This document shows positions 54,170 through 63,489 of a stretch of 64,000 bases of DNA, piece after piece. Location: positions 1 through 64,000 of the forward strand of contig PNKZ01000009.1 of assembly GCA_013822735.1 (NCBI GenBank), in the 5' to 3' direction. The position numbers and the translations under genes were made by a program. Position 1 is the stretch's first letter. Each line of letters opens with the position of its first letter. Origin of the DNA: Pirellula sp. (GTDB lineage: Bacteria > Planctomycetota > Planctomycetia > Pirellulales > PNKZ01). The notes beneath the pieces were generated by a model. It ran no database searches and was not told the origin of the DNA. It worked only from the letters and a program-made list of their open reading frames with translations.

Positions 54170-55989
54170 AGTCGACGATGCGAATCTTACTGATTGTCGT
54201 AGCGCTGTTGTCGGCCGCGGCCGCGCAGCTTGCTCCTGCCGCGGCTGCCGAGCCCCGTCGGCCGAATATCATTCTGATCATGTCGGACGATATGGGCTAT
54301 TCCGATCTTGGTTGCTACGGCGGCGAGATCGAAACGCCGAACCTCGACGCGCTGGCCCGCGGCGGCGTGCGGTTCACGCAGTTTTACAACACGGCCCGTT
54401 GCTGCCCGACGCGCGCGGCCCTGCTCACAGGCCTCTATTCGCATCAGGCAGGCATCGGCCACATGACGGAAGACAAGGGAGTCGACGGCTACCGCGGCGA
54501 CTTGAACAAGCGCTGCGTCACCATCGCCGAAGCGCTCCGTCCCGCAGGCTACAAGAATTACATGATCGGCAAGTGGCACGTGACCAAGAGCGCGAAGCCG
54601 ATGAGCGAGGCCGACAAGCATAACTGGCCGCTGCAGCGCGGCTTCGATCGTTTCTACGGCACCATTCACGGCGCCGGGAGTTTCTTCGATCCCAATACGC
54701 TCACGCGCGACAACACGGAGATCTCGGCCTACGCCGATAAAGAGTATCAGCCCGGGCAGTTCTACTACACCGACGCCCTAAGCGATCAGGCCTCCCGGTT
54801 CATCGCCGAACATAAACGCGAAGCAGAAAAGCGTGACGGGGCGAAGCAGCCGTTCTTTATGTATGTCGCCTACACGGCTGCGCATTGGCCGATGCACGCC
54901 AAACCGGCCGACATCGCCAAATACCGCGGCCGTTACGACGTCGGCTACGATGCCGTCCGCGCGGCCCGCGTCGAAAAGCTCAAGCGTCTCGGCTTGCTCG
55001 ATTCACGCTGGCAGGTGGCCGCGCAAGACGGCGGCAATTGGAACGATGTGAAGAATCGCGAGTACGAAACGCGCTGCATGGAAGTGTATGCGGCAATGGT
55101 CGACTGCATGGATCAGGGAATCGGCCGGATCGTCGCCGAACTGAAGAAACAAGGTGAGCTCGACAACACGCTCATCTTCTTCCTGCAAGACAACGGCGGC
55201 TGTGCCGAACCGATGGGACGCGACCCGAAGCAGAAAGTTTTGGCCGACGCGGCAACGATCAAGCCGTTAACGGCCGACTATTTACAGCCCGACATGATCC
55301 CGAAGCAAACGCGCGACGGCCGGCCCATGCGGCAAGGCTACGGCATTCTGCCGGGCGATGCCGACACCTACGCAGGCTACGGTCGCGCTTGGGCCAATGT
55401 GAGCAACACGCCGTTTCGCGAGTACAAACATTGGGAGCACGAAGGGGGCATCAGCACGCCGCTCATCATGCACTGGCCGGCCGGATTGACCGCCGTCGAA
55501 ACGAAGACGGAAGCGAAGGACGAAGCCGAAGGTCGACTCTTTCGCGAGCCGGCCCACCTCATCGACCTGATGGCGACCTGCGTCGACGTGGCCGGAGCCC
55601 AGTATCCGCAGACGCATGCCGGAAAGGCGATCACGCCGCTGGAAGGGGTCAGCCTGCGACCGGCTCTGTCCGACGCGAGTTTGAACCGTAAGCAACCCAT
55701 CTTCTTCGAGCATGAAGGAAATCGGGCCGTGCGCGACGGGCGCTGGAAGCTCGTCGCCAAAGGTCCGGCCGGCGCTTGGGAGCTGTACGACATGGAATCC
55801 GATCGCACGGAACAGCACGACCTCGCGACCGCCGAACCGGAGCGACTGGCGGCCATGGTCGGGCAATGGGAAGCGTGGGCCAATCGTGCCCAGGTACTTC
55901 CTTGGATTTGGAAGCCGGCCTACGGTGAGCCGGCCGTTGCGGTGGGCGGAGCCAAGAAGCCCGGCAAGAAGAAGCGAGCGGCAAACTAA
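54166..55989 (+). CDS. Secreted arylsulfatase-like sulfatase, second in the operon
   Basis: A 607-residue sulfatase with signal peptide MKSTMRILLIVVALLSAAAA. MSDDMGYSDLGCYGGEIETPNLD is the first block, C79-C-P-T-R83 the formylglycine motif, MIGKWHV the substrate-binding Lys/His block and FLQDNGGCAEPMG the late Asp-Asn. Long inserts and overall layout resemble arylsulfatase A/AslA-like enzymes. The ATG overlaps the preceding stop by 4 bases and its own stop overlaps the third sulfatase start, so translation is coupled. Confidence 0.93.
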   Translation: MKSTMRILLIVVALLSAAAAQLAPAAAAEPRRPNIILIMSDDMGYSDLGCYGGEIETPNLDALARGGVRFTQFYNTARCCPTRAALLTGLYSHQAGIGHMTEDKGVDGYRGDLNKRCVTIAEALRPAGYKNYMIGKWHVTKSAKPMSEADKHNWPLQRGFDRFYGTIHGAGSFFDPNTLTRDNTEISAYADKEYQPGQFYYTDALSDQASRFIAEHKREAEKRDGAKQPFFMYVAYTAAHWPMHAKPADIAKYRGRYDVGYDAVRAARVEKLKRLGLLDSRWQVAAQDGGNWNDVKNREYETRCMEVYAAMVDCMDQGIGRIVAELKKQGELDNTLIFFLQDNGGCAEPMGRDPKQKVLADAATIKPLTADYLQPDMIPKQTRDGRPMRQGYGILPGDADTYAGYGRAWANVSNTPFREYKHWEHEGGISTPLIMHWPAGLTAVETKTEAKDEAEGRLFREPAHLIDLMATCVDVAGAQYPQTHAGKAITPLEGVSLRPALSDASLNRKQPIFFEHEGNRAVRDGRWKLVAKGPAGAWELYDMESDRTEQHDLATAEPERLAAMVGQWEAWANRAQVLPWIWKPAYGEPAVAVGGAKKPGKKKRAAN

Positions 55990-57413
55990 TGCGTAGGGTC
56001 TGCCTAACCATCGTTACGCTGCTTGCGGCGTTGGCCACGAATCCCGTGGAAGCGGCGCCGCGCCCCAACATCGTTCTCATCCTCGTCGACGACATGGGCT
56101 GGGCCGATCTCTCGTGCTTCGGCAACACCGAAGCCGAGACGCCGCATCTCGATCGGCTGGCCGCGGAAGGGATTCGTTTCTCGCAGTTCTACGTCGCCGC
56201 ACCGATCTGTTCGCCGTCACGCTGCGCGCTCGTCACCGGCCAATATCCGCAACGTTGGAAGATCACCTCGTTCTTAAACAATCGCGAAGACAACCGCCGC
56301 CGCGGCGTCGCCGATTGGCTCGATCCGAAGGCGCCGTCGCTGGCACGGTTGCTGCAAAGCGCCGGTTATGCGACGGGTCACTTCGGTAAATGGCACCTCG
56401 GCGGACAGCGCGACGTCGGCGACGCACCCCTCATCACCGAATACGGCTTCGACGAATCGCTCACGAATTTCGAAGGGCTCGGTCCGCGCTTGCTCGGCCT
56501 CGGCGACGCCCACGATGGCAAGCCGCCGAAGCGTCACGCGCTCGGTTCCGATCTTTTGGGACGCGGGCCGGTCATCTGGTACGACCGCTCCCAACTCACG
56601 GCCGGCTACGTCGGCGCGGCGACGGCGTTTCTTGATGAATCCGCGGCGTCAGGCAAGCCATGCTACGTGAACATCTGGCCCGACGATGTGCACTCTCCCT
56701 ACTATCCGCCGGAAGCGCGGCGCGGCGAAGGGAAGCGGGCCCTCTATCACGGCGTGCTCGAAACCATGGACGAGCAACTCGGCGCACTGTTCGACCACGT
56801 GCGCAAGTCGCCGCAGCTGCGCGACAACACGCTCATTATCTTCTGCTCCGACAACGGCCATGAGCCCGGCGCAGGTTCCGCCGGCCCGCTGCGCGGCGCG
56901 AAGACCACGCTCTACGAAGGGGGAGTCCGTTCTCCGCTCATCGCTTGGGGGCCGGGCCTCATGGCGCGCGGCGTCGCAGGCCGGCACGATGCCAAATCGG
57001 TCTTCGCGGCGATGGATCTCGTGCCGTCGCTCTTGGCGATTGCCGGCGTGCCGTCGCCGCCGGACATGAAGTTCGACGGCGAAGACCTGAGTTCAACGCT
57101 TCTGGGTCGCCGCGCCGCCTCGCGCACGGCGCCGATCTTTTGGCGGCGTCCTCCCGATCGCAAGTCGTGGACCGCCCAAGGCCTGGGCCCGCAGCCCGAT
57201 CTGGCCGTGCGCGCCGGTCCTTGGAAGCTGCTCTGCAACTACGACGGCGGCAGTCCCGAACTGTATCACGTCGTGAGCGATCCCGGCGAACAGTCGAACG
57301 TCGCCGCGCGCGAGCCGGCCGAAGTCGAACGGTTGACGAAGCTGCTGCTGGCCTGGCATCACGAGATGCCGGCAGATGCCGGTCCGGCTCTCGGTGCGGA
57401 GCCTGGCAAGTAG
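55989..57413 (+). CDS. Secreted sulfatase, third in the operon
   Basis: A 474-residue sulfatase with signal peptide MRRVCLTIVTLLAALATNPVEA. LVDDMGWADLSCFG is the first block, C74-S-P-S-R78 the canonical motif, GKWHLGGQ the second block and FCSDNGHEPG the late Asp-Asn. The start overlaps the previous stop by one base. The three enzymes differ in motif and length, which suggests successive sulfate removals from one heterogeneous polysaccharide rather than gene amplification. Confidence 0.93.
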   Translation: MRRVCLTIVTLLAALATNPVEAAPRPNIVLILVDDMGWADLSCFGNTEAETPHLDRLAAEGIRFSQFYVAAPICSPSRCALVTGQYPQRWKITSFLNNREDNRRRGVADWLDPKAPSLARLLQSAGYATGHFGKWHLGGQRDVGDAPLITEYGFDESLTNFEGLGPRLLGLGDAHDGKPPKRHALGSDLLGRGPVIWYDRSQLTAGYVGAATAFLDESAASGKPCYVNIWPDDVHSPYYPPEARRGEGKRALYHGVLETMDEQLGALFDHVRKSPQLRDNTLIIFCSDNGHEPGAGSAGPLRGAKTTLYEGGVRSPLIAWGPGLMARGVAGRHDAKSVFAAMDLVPSLLAIAGVPSPPDMKFDGEDLSSTLLGRRAASRTAPIFWRRPPDRKSWTAQGLGPQPDLAVRAGPWKLLCNYDGGSPELYHVVSDPGEQSNVAAREPAEVERLTKLLLAWHHEMPADAGPALGAEPGK

Positions 57414-57504
57414 CCGAGTCTCGCAAGGAATCGGCCGCCGCAGGCCCATCGCTGGACTTCCGTCGCCCCGGCGCAAGAATTCTCCATCACCAAGGAGAAC
57501 TCGG

Positions 57505-58488
57505 ATGTCACTCAATTTCTTGAACGGCCCGGAAGCGAACCCGCCGGGCGCCTCGCGGCCCGCTCCGCATGCGGGCGACGTCGATTTGCTCGATGCGTAT
57601 TCCCGCGCCGTCGTCGGCGTGGTCGATTCCGTTTCCCCGGCGGTCGTCAGCGTCGGCGGAGTTGCCGAAGAGCGGTCGCAAGGTTCCGGCTCGGCGTTCA
57701 TCGTCTCGGCCGACGGCTTCGCGCTCACCAATAGCCACGTCGTCGCGGGCCGACGCAAGTTGCTCGCGGAAACGGCCGACGGCGACCGGATCGACGTGCA
57801 AGTCGTCGGCGACGATCCGGCGACCGACCTCGCGCTGTTGCGGCTGGCCGCGCGGGAGCTCCCGTTTTGCAATTTGGGAGATAGCGCAGCCCTGCGCGTC
57901 GGGCAATTGGTCATCGCCATGGGAAGCCCGCTCGGCCTGCATGCGACGGTTTCGACCGGCGTCGTGAGTGCGCTGGGCCGCAACATGCGCGCCGGCGACG
58001 GCCGACTCATCGAGAGCATCGTTCAGCACTCGGCCCCGATCAATCCGGGCAATTCCGGCGGACCGCTCGTCAACTCGCGCGGCGAAGTGATCGGCGTCAA
58101 CACGGCGATTATCGCCAATGCCCAAGGGCTCGGCTTCGCGGTGCCGGCGGGTACGGCACGCTGGGTCGCAGGAGAACTGCGCGAGCATGGCCGCGTGCGC
58201 CGGCGCGTGCTCGGCATCGCCGCCGGAGTGCGTAAGTTGCCGCGGAGCATCGTCCGCGAATACGACCTGCTTTCCGACGAGGCGGTGGAAGTACACGACG
58301 TGGCCCGCGGCAGCGCCGCGGAGCGAGGCGGCTTGCGGTCGGGCGACTTGATCACGGCGATCAACGATCGCGTGGTCGCCGGCATCGACGACGTCCATCG
58401 CCTCCTCTCGCGTGCCGACGGCCGGCAAGAAACGGAAGTCACGGTGCTACGAGCCGAGCGAATGTTGTCGCTCGTCATTTCCTGGTAG
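57505..58488 (+). CDS. Trypsin-like serine protease with PDZ domain (HtrA/Deg-like)
   Basis: ATG 57505 follows AAGGAG by 8 nt and is preferred to the longer frame (327 residues). Catalytic triad His78 (TNSHVVAG), Asp108 (DPATDLALLRL) and Ser184 (PGNSGGPLVN) is complete. A single PDZ domain follows (about 235-325; SAAERGGLRSGDLITAINDRVVAG). There is no signal peptide or membrane anchor, unusual for the family: the enzyme seems to be cytosolic. 91 bp after the sulfatase operon on the same strand. Confidence 0.92.
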   Translation: MSLNFLNGPEANPPGASRPAPHAGDVDLLDAYSRAVVGVVDSVSPAVVSVGGVAEERSQGSGSAFIVSADGFALTNSHVVAGRRKLLAETADGDRIDVQVVGDDPATDLALLRLAARELPFCNLGDSAALRVGQLVIAMGSPLGLHATVSTGVVSALGRNMRAGDGRLIESIVQHSAPINPGNSGGPLVNSRGEVIGVNTAIIANAQGLGFAVPAGTARWVAGELREHGRVRRRVLGIAAGVRKLPRSIVREYDLLSDEAVEVHDVARGSAAERGGLRSGDLITAINDRVVAGIDDVHRLLSRADGRQETEVTVLRAERMLSLVISW

Positions 58489-58515
58489 CGTCTCATACCC
58501 TAGCTAGGTGAGTAT

Positions 58516-58599
58516 GGGTGGCCGGAGCAAAATGAAGTGATGCCCCAGTTCTCCACGTCGTATGAACTGGGGCACCGCGATGCTCTGCACCAGCCGCCC
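58516..58599. repeat. Diverged GGGTGGCTGGGGC repeat (copy 4)
   Basis: GGGTGGCCGGAGCAAAATGA at the left, GATGCCCCAGTT and GAACTGGGGCACCGCGATG inside, CTCTGCACCAGCCGCCC at the right. Same design as copies 1 and 2 but more mutated. Lies in the gap 58489-58747, which otherwise shows nothing. Confidence 0.5.
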
Positions 58600-58747
58600 T
58601 TCGCACTGATTCAGCATGCATCCGGCGACCTCATTGCCGGCACGTAAACCGCGCTTCTAGCGCCGCCGGCAACCTGCTACGATCCCGCCCCCTTAAGGCG
58701 CGGGTTCGCTCGCGCTTCCCGTTGACTGCAACGTCGGAGACGCCGTC

Positions 58748-59773
58748 ATGTTGCCGAAAGTTCGAGAGTTTGCGCCGCTCGCGTATGTGGTCATCGTCGC
58801 GGCTTCGCTCGGGTCGCCGGCCGCCCGCGCCGCCGAACCACGCGTGCTCTTCGACATTCCCGACAAGATCGAGTGTCGCGACGTGACGCCCCCGGCTTGC
58901 GCCGCCGCACATCCGACGCGCAAGGTCATCGAAGCGAAGTTTCGCATCTCGGCCGGGTTCCTCGAAGGGAATGAGGAATCGATCGTCGACTTCACGTACA
59001 TGATCAGCAGCCCGAAGATGCGGTTGAAAATTCTCGACTACCTGCCGAACACGACGCTCGAAAGCCGGTTTGCCGACGATCGGATCGAAGTGGCCGACTT
59101 CACGGAAACGACCGACACCTCGAGCGCCGAAGCGCGCGTGGCGTACACAATCTTTTCGCTCGACGCGGTGAAGAATCATCTGCATCGGAAGACCGAGCAG
59201 AATCAGTATCAAAAGATCGCCCCGAAGGCGTTGGTGCTCGCCAGCGGCACGATGAATCGCGGTCACGGCGTGTTTTACAAGCTGCGTCCTTCGAACGATG
59301 CGTCGCTCGAGGGAGCGAAAGAGTTCACCTTCCTGGCGATCGTGCCCTTGGAATGGCGGGCCGATTGGTGCACGTTCGTCTGTTCCGCTCGGGCTACGAA
59401 GAAAGGCCTGCTCAGTTCGTCGGTCGTCAGCGTCGGCGTGACGAAGGTCGACGTCGGCCTGTATCTCTGCGGCGACCAGGAAGCGGGCGACATCGCCGGC
59501 CGGCTCTGTTTGCTCCAGCAAGAGAACGACGGTATCTTGGCGGATGCCTCGGCAAAGGAAGCCGAGGCGGCGCTGGAGTCGTGGAACACGCATATCGACG
59601 CGGTGCCGGGCATCGGGCGCGTCGATCAGTTCTTCCACGATTTGGCCCGCAAGACGGCGTCGCAAAAGGCCAAAGACCCGCGACTGGACGCGGCGCGCGA
59701 AGCGGTCCGTGAAGTGGAAGAACACCTTGGTCGACTGTCGGGCGTCGTGGAATTTACGGCAGCCCGCCCTTAA
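58748..59773 (+). CDS. Hypothetical secreted protein
   Basis: A 341-residue protein with a signal peptide (MLPKVREFAPLAYVVIVAASLGSPAARA). The mature part starts VLFDIPDKIECRDVTPPACAA and has cysteine pairs (CRDVTPPAC; CTFVC; CGDQ...CLLQ) that may form disulfides outside the cytoplasm, then a C-terminal helical, charged tail (EAEAALESWNTHIDAV; DAAREAVREVEEHL) with coiled-coil character. No family recognised. It is followed 43 bp later by a TVP38 membrane-protein gene. Confidence 0.72.
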   Translation: MLPKVREFAPLAYVVIVAASLGSPAARAAEPRVLFDIPDKIECRDVTPPACAAAHPTRKVIEAKFRISAGFLEGNEESIVDFTYMISSPKMRLKILDYLPNTTLESRFADDRIEVADFTETTDTSSAEARVAYTIFSLDAVKNHLHRKTEQNQYQKIAPKALVLASGTMNRGHGVFYKLRPSNDASLEGAKEFTFLAIVPLEWRADWCTFVCSARATKKGLLSSSVVSVGVTKVDVGLYLCGDQEAGDIAGRLCLLQQENDGILADASAKEAEAALESWNTHIDAVPGIGRVDQFFHDLARKTASQKAKDPRLDAAREAVREVEEHLGRLSGVVEFTAARP

Positions 59774-59816
59774 TACAACTTTCGCAGATCGTGTTCTCAA
59801 GATCGCAGCGCCGCCC

Positions 59817-60623
59817 GTGAACCAACCCGCAATCACGTCGACGGCCGAAACTCTCGTCGCTCCGCCGGCGCTCGCCGACGATCGCGGTTTCTTGGTTCGC
59901 ACGCTGTGCGCGGCTTGGCCCTGGCTGATTGTCGTCGGCGCGCTCGGTGCGGCCGGGTGGTCTTGGGCCTCGGGGGGCATTTTCTATGAATTGCTCCGCA
60001 CCGATCTCGAAGCGGCCGTGAAGATCGAGCGCTTGCAAGAGTTCTTTCGGGCCTGCGGCGCGTGGGCTCCGCTCGTCTACTTGGGATTCGTCACGATCGA
60101 GGTCGTCGTGGCGCCGATTCCCGGCCTGATGCTTTACGCGCCGGGGGGCATGGTGTTCGGACCGATCGCCGGCGGGGCCCTGGCGCTCGCGGGCAACACG
60201 CTCGGCGCGGGCCTGGCCTGCACGCTTGCCAAGCGTTTGGGAGCCGCGCGGCTGGAGCGGCTGCTCGCCGTCGAAACGCGCGACCAGCTGCACGAGACGA
60301 TCCGACTGCGCGGAGCTCGCTGGATCTTTTGGCTCCGGCTGAATCCGCTGACGTCGTCCGACATGGTGTCCTATGCCGCGGGTTTCGCCGGCATGTCGGC
60401 CGGCAAAGTAATGGCGGCCACGGCGCTGGGCATGGCTCCGCTTTGTTTCGCCCAGTCGGCTCTCTCCGACGGCATCTTCCGCCGCTTCCCGGAGTTGCTC
60501 TATCCGCTGCTGGTACTCTGCGGCATCTATGTAGTGGTGACGGTGTTCCTGATCCGGCGACAGCTGGTCGGCCGCCGACCCGTCGCGGCGAGAAGCGACG
60601 ATGTGAATTCGGCCTCGCGATAG
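59817..60623 (+). CDS. TVP38/TMEM64-family membrane protein
   Basis: The likely start is GTG 59817 (268 residues); the longer frame overlaps the preceding gene. At least five hydrophobic segments. EVVVAPIPGLMLYAPGGMVFGPIAGGALALAGNTLGA is the reentrant SNARE-associated/DedA signature, and FFRACGAWAPLVYLGFV and WIFWLRLNPLTSSDMVSYAAGFAGMS are the flanking conserved blocks. These proteins are lipid scramblase-like transporters; substrate not known. Confidence 0.88.
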   Translation: MNQPAITSTAETLVAPPALADDRGFLVRTLCAAWPWLIVVGALGAAGWSWASGGIFYELLRTDLEAAVKIERLQEFFRACGAWAPLVYLGFVTIEVVVAPIPGLMLYAPGGMVFGPIAGGALALAGNTLGAGLACTLAKRLGAARLERLLAVETRDQLHETIRLRGARWIFWLRLNPLTSSDMVSYAAGFAGMSAGKVMAATALGMAPLCFAQSALSDGIFRRFPELLYPLLVLCGIYVVVTVFLIRRQLVGRRPVAARSDDVNSASR

Positions 60624-60718
60624 TTGCCGGGCGCTTGCAATTGGTCGCGCGGCGAGCCTTAATAGTCGCTCCCCGCCGACTCGCCGCTCCCACCGTATTT
60701 TCTTACGAGACCCCCGCC

Positions 60719-62290
60719 ATGCTCTTTCGCTTCGCCGCGCGCTACGCGCTGTTCGCCTTGTTCGCAACTTCCCTTTCCGTCGCGCAGGCCGAAGTGGCAG
60801 TGCCGCCGTTTTTCAGCGACCACATGGTGCTGCAGCGTGAAACGAAAGCGCCGATCTGGGGCACCGCCGCTCCGGGGGAAGAAGTGACGGTGCAATTCCG
60901 CGATCAAACGCTGAAAGCCAAGGCCGACGCCGCCGGCAAGTGGCGCGTCGAACTCGTCGGGCTCAAGGCCGGCGGGCCGGATGAGCTCACGATCACCGGC
61001 ACGAATACGCTGAAGCTCACCGACGTGCTCGTCGGCGAAGTGTGGGTCGGCTCGGGGCAATCGAACATGGCGGGGCTCGTGCGCACATACACCGCCAACG
61101 ATCCGGTGCTCACGCAACTCGCGGCCACCGCCTACCCGTCCATTCGCGGTTGCACGGCCAAGACCGGCTGGACCGTTTCGACGCCGGAGACCAACGCTAC
61201 ACACTTCTCCGCGATCTTGTTCGCCTTCGCGGTGCGGTTGCAGGAAGGGATCGACGTGCCGGTCGGCATGATGCTCGGCGCGGTCGGCGGTACGCCGTCG
61301 GGCGCATGGGTGAGCAACGAGCGCTTCAAGGAAGACGCGGCCTGCCAAGCTCAGGTCGCCGAATACGCAAAGACGTTCGACAAACAGCTCGCCGACTTCA
61401 ACGACCGCTTCTTCCCGGCGTGGAAGAAGGCCGCCGCGGCTGCGAAGGCCGCCGGGAAACAGGTCGGTCGCACGCCGCTGCCGCCGGCCCCGCCGGGCAC
61501 CATCAACGGCAAAGATCCCGGCTTTCTGTATGAGGCTCATATCCGCCCGCTGGTCGGCTACGGCATCCGCGGCGTGTTGTGGGACCAAGGCGAAAGCCGC
61601 ACGGCCGTCGGCGGCGTCGATCAATACACCATGATGGGCGCGCTCATTCGCGGCTGGCGGGCCGATTGGCAGGCCGGCGAGTTCCCGTTTCTCTATGTGC
61701 AAAAGCCGAGCGGCGGCGGCTGTGCTTGGGACTTGAACAACCCGGTGACCAACAAGGGAGAGAAGTTTCAACAACTTACCGAGGCACAACTTGCCAAGCT
61801 CGTCGAAGGGGCGACGAACGACGGCCTCAATGTCGAAACTCACGTGCGCATCATGACCTACCCGAACACCGGCATGGTGGTCAGCAGCGACCTCGGCGGC
61901 ATGACGCACCCGGTGAACAAGTCGGGCTACGGCGCTCGCGCGGCTGCACTGGCGCACGGCATGGTCTACGGCCAGTCGGTCGAATACTACGGACCGATCT
62001 ACAAGTCGCACGCCGTCGAAGGGGATAAGGTGCGCATTCAGTTCACGCACACCGGCAAGGGGCTCGCGGTCGGCCATAGCGACAAGCTGCAAGGCTTCAT
62101 CATCGCCGGCGACGACAAGAAGTTCTATTGGGCCGACGCCGTCATCGAAGGCGACTCGGTGGTCGTGAGCAGCCCCAAGGTTGCGAAGCCGGCGTCCGTA
62201 CGCTACGGCTGGTCCGGCCGGCGCCCCTGGGCCAACCTCTTCAACCAAGCGGGCCTGCCGGCCATCACGTTCCGGACGGATGCTTGGTAG
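60719..62290 (+). CDS. Sialate O-acetylesterase-like enzyme, secreted
   Basis: ATG 60719 begins a signal peptide (MLFRFAARYALFALFATSLSVAQA) (523 residues); the frame further up lies inside the TVP38 gene. An N-terminal beta domain (PPFFSDHMVLQRETKAPIWGTA) leads into the SGNH domain: VGEVWVGSGQSNMAG with the catalytic Ser, MMLGAVGGTPSGAW and GVLWDQGESR, all typical of 9-O-acetylesterases. The late Asp-His pair is in DLGGMTHPVNK. It likely deacetylates sugars on an extracellular polysaccharide. Inverted-repeat DNA follows the stop. Confidence 0.92.
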   Translation: MLFRFAARYALFALFATSLSVAQAEVAVPPFFSDHMVLQRETKAPIWGTAAPGEEVTVQFRDQTLKAKADAAGKWRVELVGLKAGGPDELTITGTNTLKLTDVLVGEVWVGSGQSNMAGLVRTYTANDPVLTQLAATAYPSIRGCTAKTGWTVSTPETNATHFSAILFAFAVRLQEGIDVPVGMMLGAVGGTPSGAWVSNERFKEDAACQAQVAEYAKTFDKQLADFNDRFFPAWKKAAAAAKAAGKQVGRTPLPPAPPGTINGKDPGFLYEAHIRPLVGYGIRGVLWDQGESRTAVGGVDQYTMMGALIRGWRADWQAGEFPFLYVQKPSGGGCAWDLNNPVTNKGEKFQQLTEAQLAKLVEGATNDGLNVETHVRIMTYPNTGMVVSSDLGGMTHPVNKSGYGARAAALAHGMVYGQSVEYYGPIYKSHAVEGDKVRIQFTHTGKGLAVGHSDKLQGFIIAGDDKKFYWADAVIEGDSVVVSSPKVAKPASVRYGWSGRRPWANLFNQAGLPAITFRTDAW

Positions 62291-62318
62291 CGAGACGTCG
62301 CTAAATCGCTTCGGCTAA

Positions 62319-62397
62319 GCGAGCAGCGGGGTTCATCCCCGCCGTCTGTGATGCGCTATCTATTTGCCGGACGGCGGGAGTAAATCCCGCCGCTCGC
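62319..62397. repeat. Inverted repeat between convergent genes, probable bidirectional terminator
   Basis: GCGAGCAGCGGGG-TTCAT-CCCCGCCGTC at the left is mirrored by GACGGCGGGA-GTAAAT-CCCGCCGCTCGC at the right. Each half is also a small hairpin (CGGGG/CCCCG; GGCGGGA/TCCCGCC). The gap between the two convergent genes is 115 bp, so it could stop transcription from both sides, or be another dispersed repeat. Confidence 0.6.
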
Positions 62398-62405
62398 TGA
62401 CACCT

Positions 62406-63407
62406 TTACAGCGTCCAAACCAGCAGCTTGTTATGCCCGGCCGCGTAGAGTTTGTCGCCGGTTTCGTTCATCGCCAGGGCGTGCACGTGCATCGGGGCGG
62501 CGTCTTGGAAGAGGACTTTGCCGGCCTTGATGTCGAAGAAGGCGATGACCCCCGCCGTGCCGCCGCCGGCGCCGACGACCCACTTGCCGTCGGGCGAGAA
62601 GATCAGTTGCTCGAGCAGGCCTTTATGTTTGCCGTCGGTCGAAAGCACGAGCTTCGATTTGCCGGCCTGCCAGTCGAAAGCTTCGAGCCGTGCCGGGGCG
62701 TCGAGGTGATCGATGTTGCCGATCTGCCCGGTGCCGCCGACGCAGAGAGTCGCGCCGTCGGGGGAGAAGGCGAGCGAGCGGATACCGCCGATTGAGTGAC
62801 GCCGCTGCTTCGGGTCCCACGTGTACATGCCGGGGGCTTCGAGTTGCGCGAGGCGCTTGCCGTCGGCGACGTTCCAAACGCAAACCCGGCCGGTCTTGTC
62901 GCCGGTGGCCAGCAGCTTGCCGTCATTGGAGAAGCAGACGGCGTAGAGCATCGACGTGAAGTGCGACGGCGTCAGGGCTTCGTGACCTTCCAGCGTGCGA
63001 ACGAGCTTGCCGGACGCGGCGTCCCAAAGTTTGCAGGCCATGTCGTCGGCGACGCTGGCGACCAGCTTGCCGTCGGGAGATGCGACGACCATGCGGATGC
63101 GCTTGGTGTGGGCTTCGACGCTGCGGACCGGTTTCGCGGTCGCGGCGTTCCACCAATTGAGTCGGCAATCGTAGCCGCCGGAGACGAGCAGGTCGTCCCC
63201 CGCCAGCGCCGCGCTCGTAACGTAGCTCAGGTGTTCGCCGACGGCCTTCGGCTCCGGCTTCGCGGCGGCCAGGTCGACGTCGTAAAGCTTGAAATCGCTC
63301 CCGCCGACGAATACATGCTCCGAGCCCTTGCGCCGGGCTAGCGCAAAGAGAATGTCTGGTCGGCCGAGGTCTTTGGCGACTTTGAGTTTCGTGGGGTCGG
63401 CAGCCAT
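62406..63407 (-). CDS. WD40-repeat protein
   Basis: A 333-residue beta-propeller. Repeats can be read as VGGSDFKLYDVDL, VSGGYDCRLNWWNAATAKPVRSVEAH, ASVADDMACKLWDAASGKLVRTLEGH, ATGDKTGRVCVWNVADGKRLAQLEA, then SIGGIRSLAFSPDGATLCVGG, KHKGLLEQLIFSPDGKWVVGAGG and HALAMNETGDKLYAAGHNKLLVWTL, about seven blades. No signal peptide. Follows the DUF1501 gene by 82 bp on the same strand; WD40 proteins of this kind are often encoded next to planctomycete DUF1501 genes. Protein-interaction role only. Confidence 0.88.
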   Translation of the reverse strand: MAADPTKLKVAKDLGRPDILFALARRKGSEHVFVGGSDFKLYDVDLAAAKPEPKAVGEHLSYVTSAALAGDDLLVSGGYDCRLNWWNAATAKPVRSVEAHTKRIRMVVASPDGKLVASVADDMACKLWDAASGKLVRTLEGHEALTPSHFTSMLYAVCFSNDGKLLATGDKTGRVCVWNVADGKRLAQLEAPGMYTWDPKQRRHSIGGIRSLAFSPDGATLCVGGTGQIGNIDHLDAPARLEAFDWQAGKSKLVLSTDGKHKGLLEQLIFSPDGKWVVGAGGGTAGVIAFFDIKAGKVLFQDAAPMHVHALAMNETGDKLYAAGHNKLLVWTL

Positions 63408-63489
63408 GGTTATCTCATGTTCTCAGGCAAACTGTTCTCGGACACGGACTCCGGTCGCTGACGCTCCCGGCTCGCTCATTCGAAGGCAA

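Noticed and set aside
60062-60718. Extending the sialate O-acetylesterase gene upstream to 60062
   Set aside because: This part overlaps the TVP38 gene in another frame, and the signal peptide starts at 60719.
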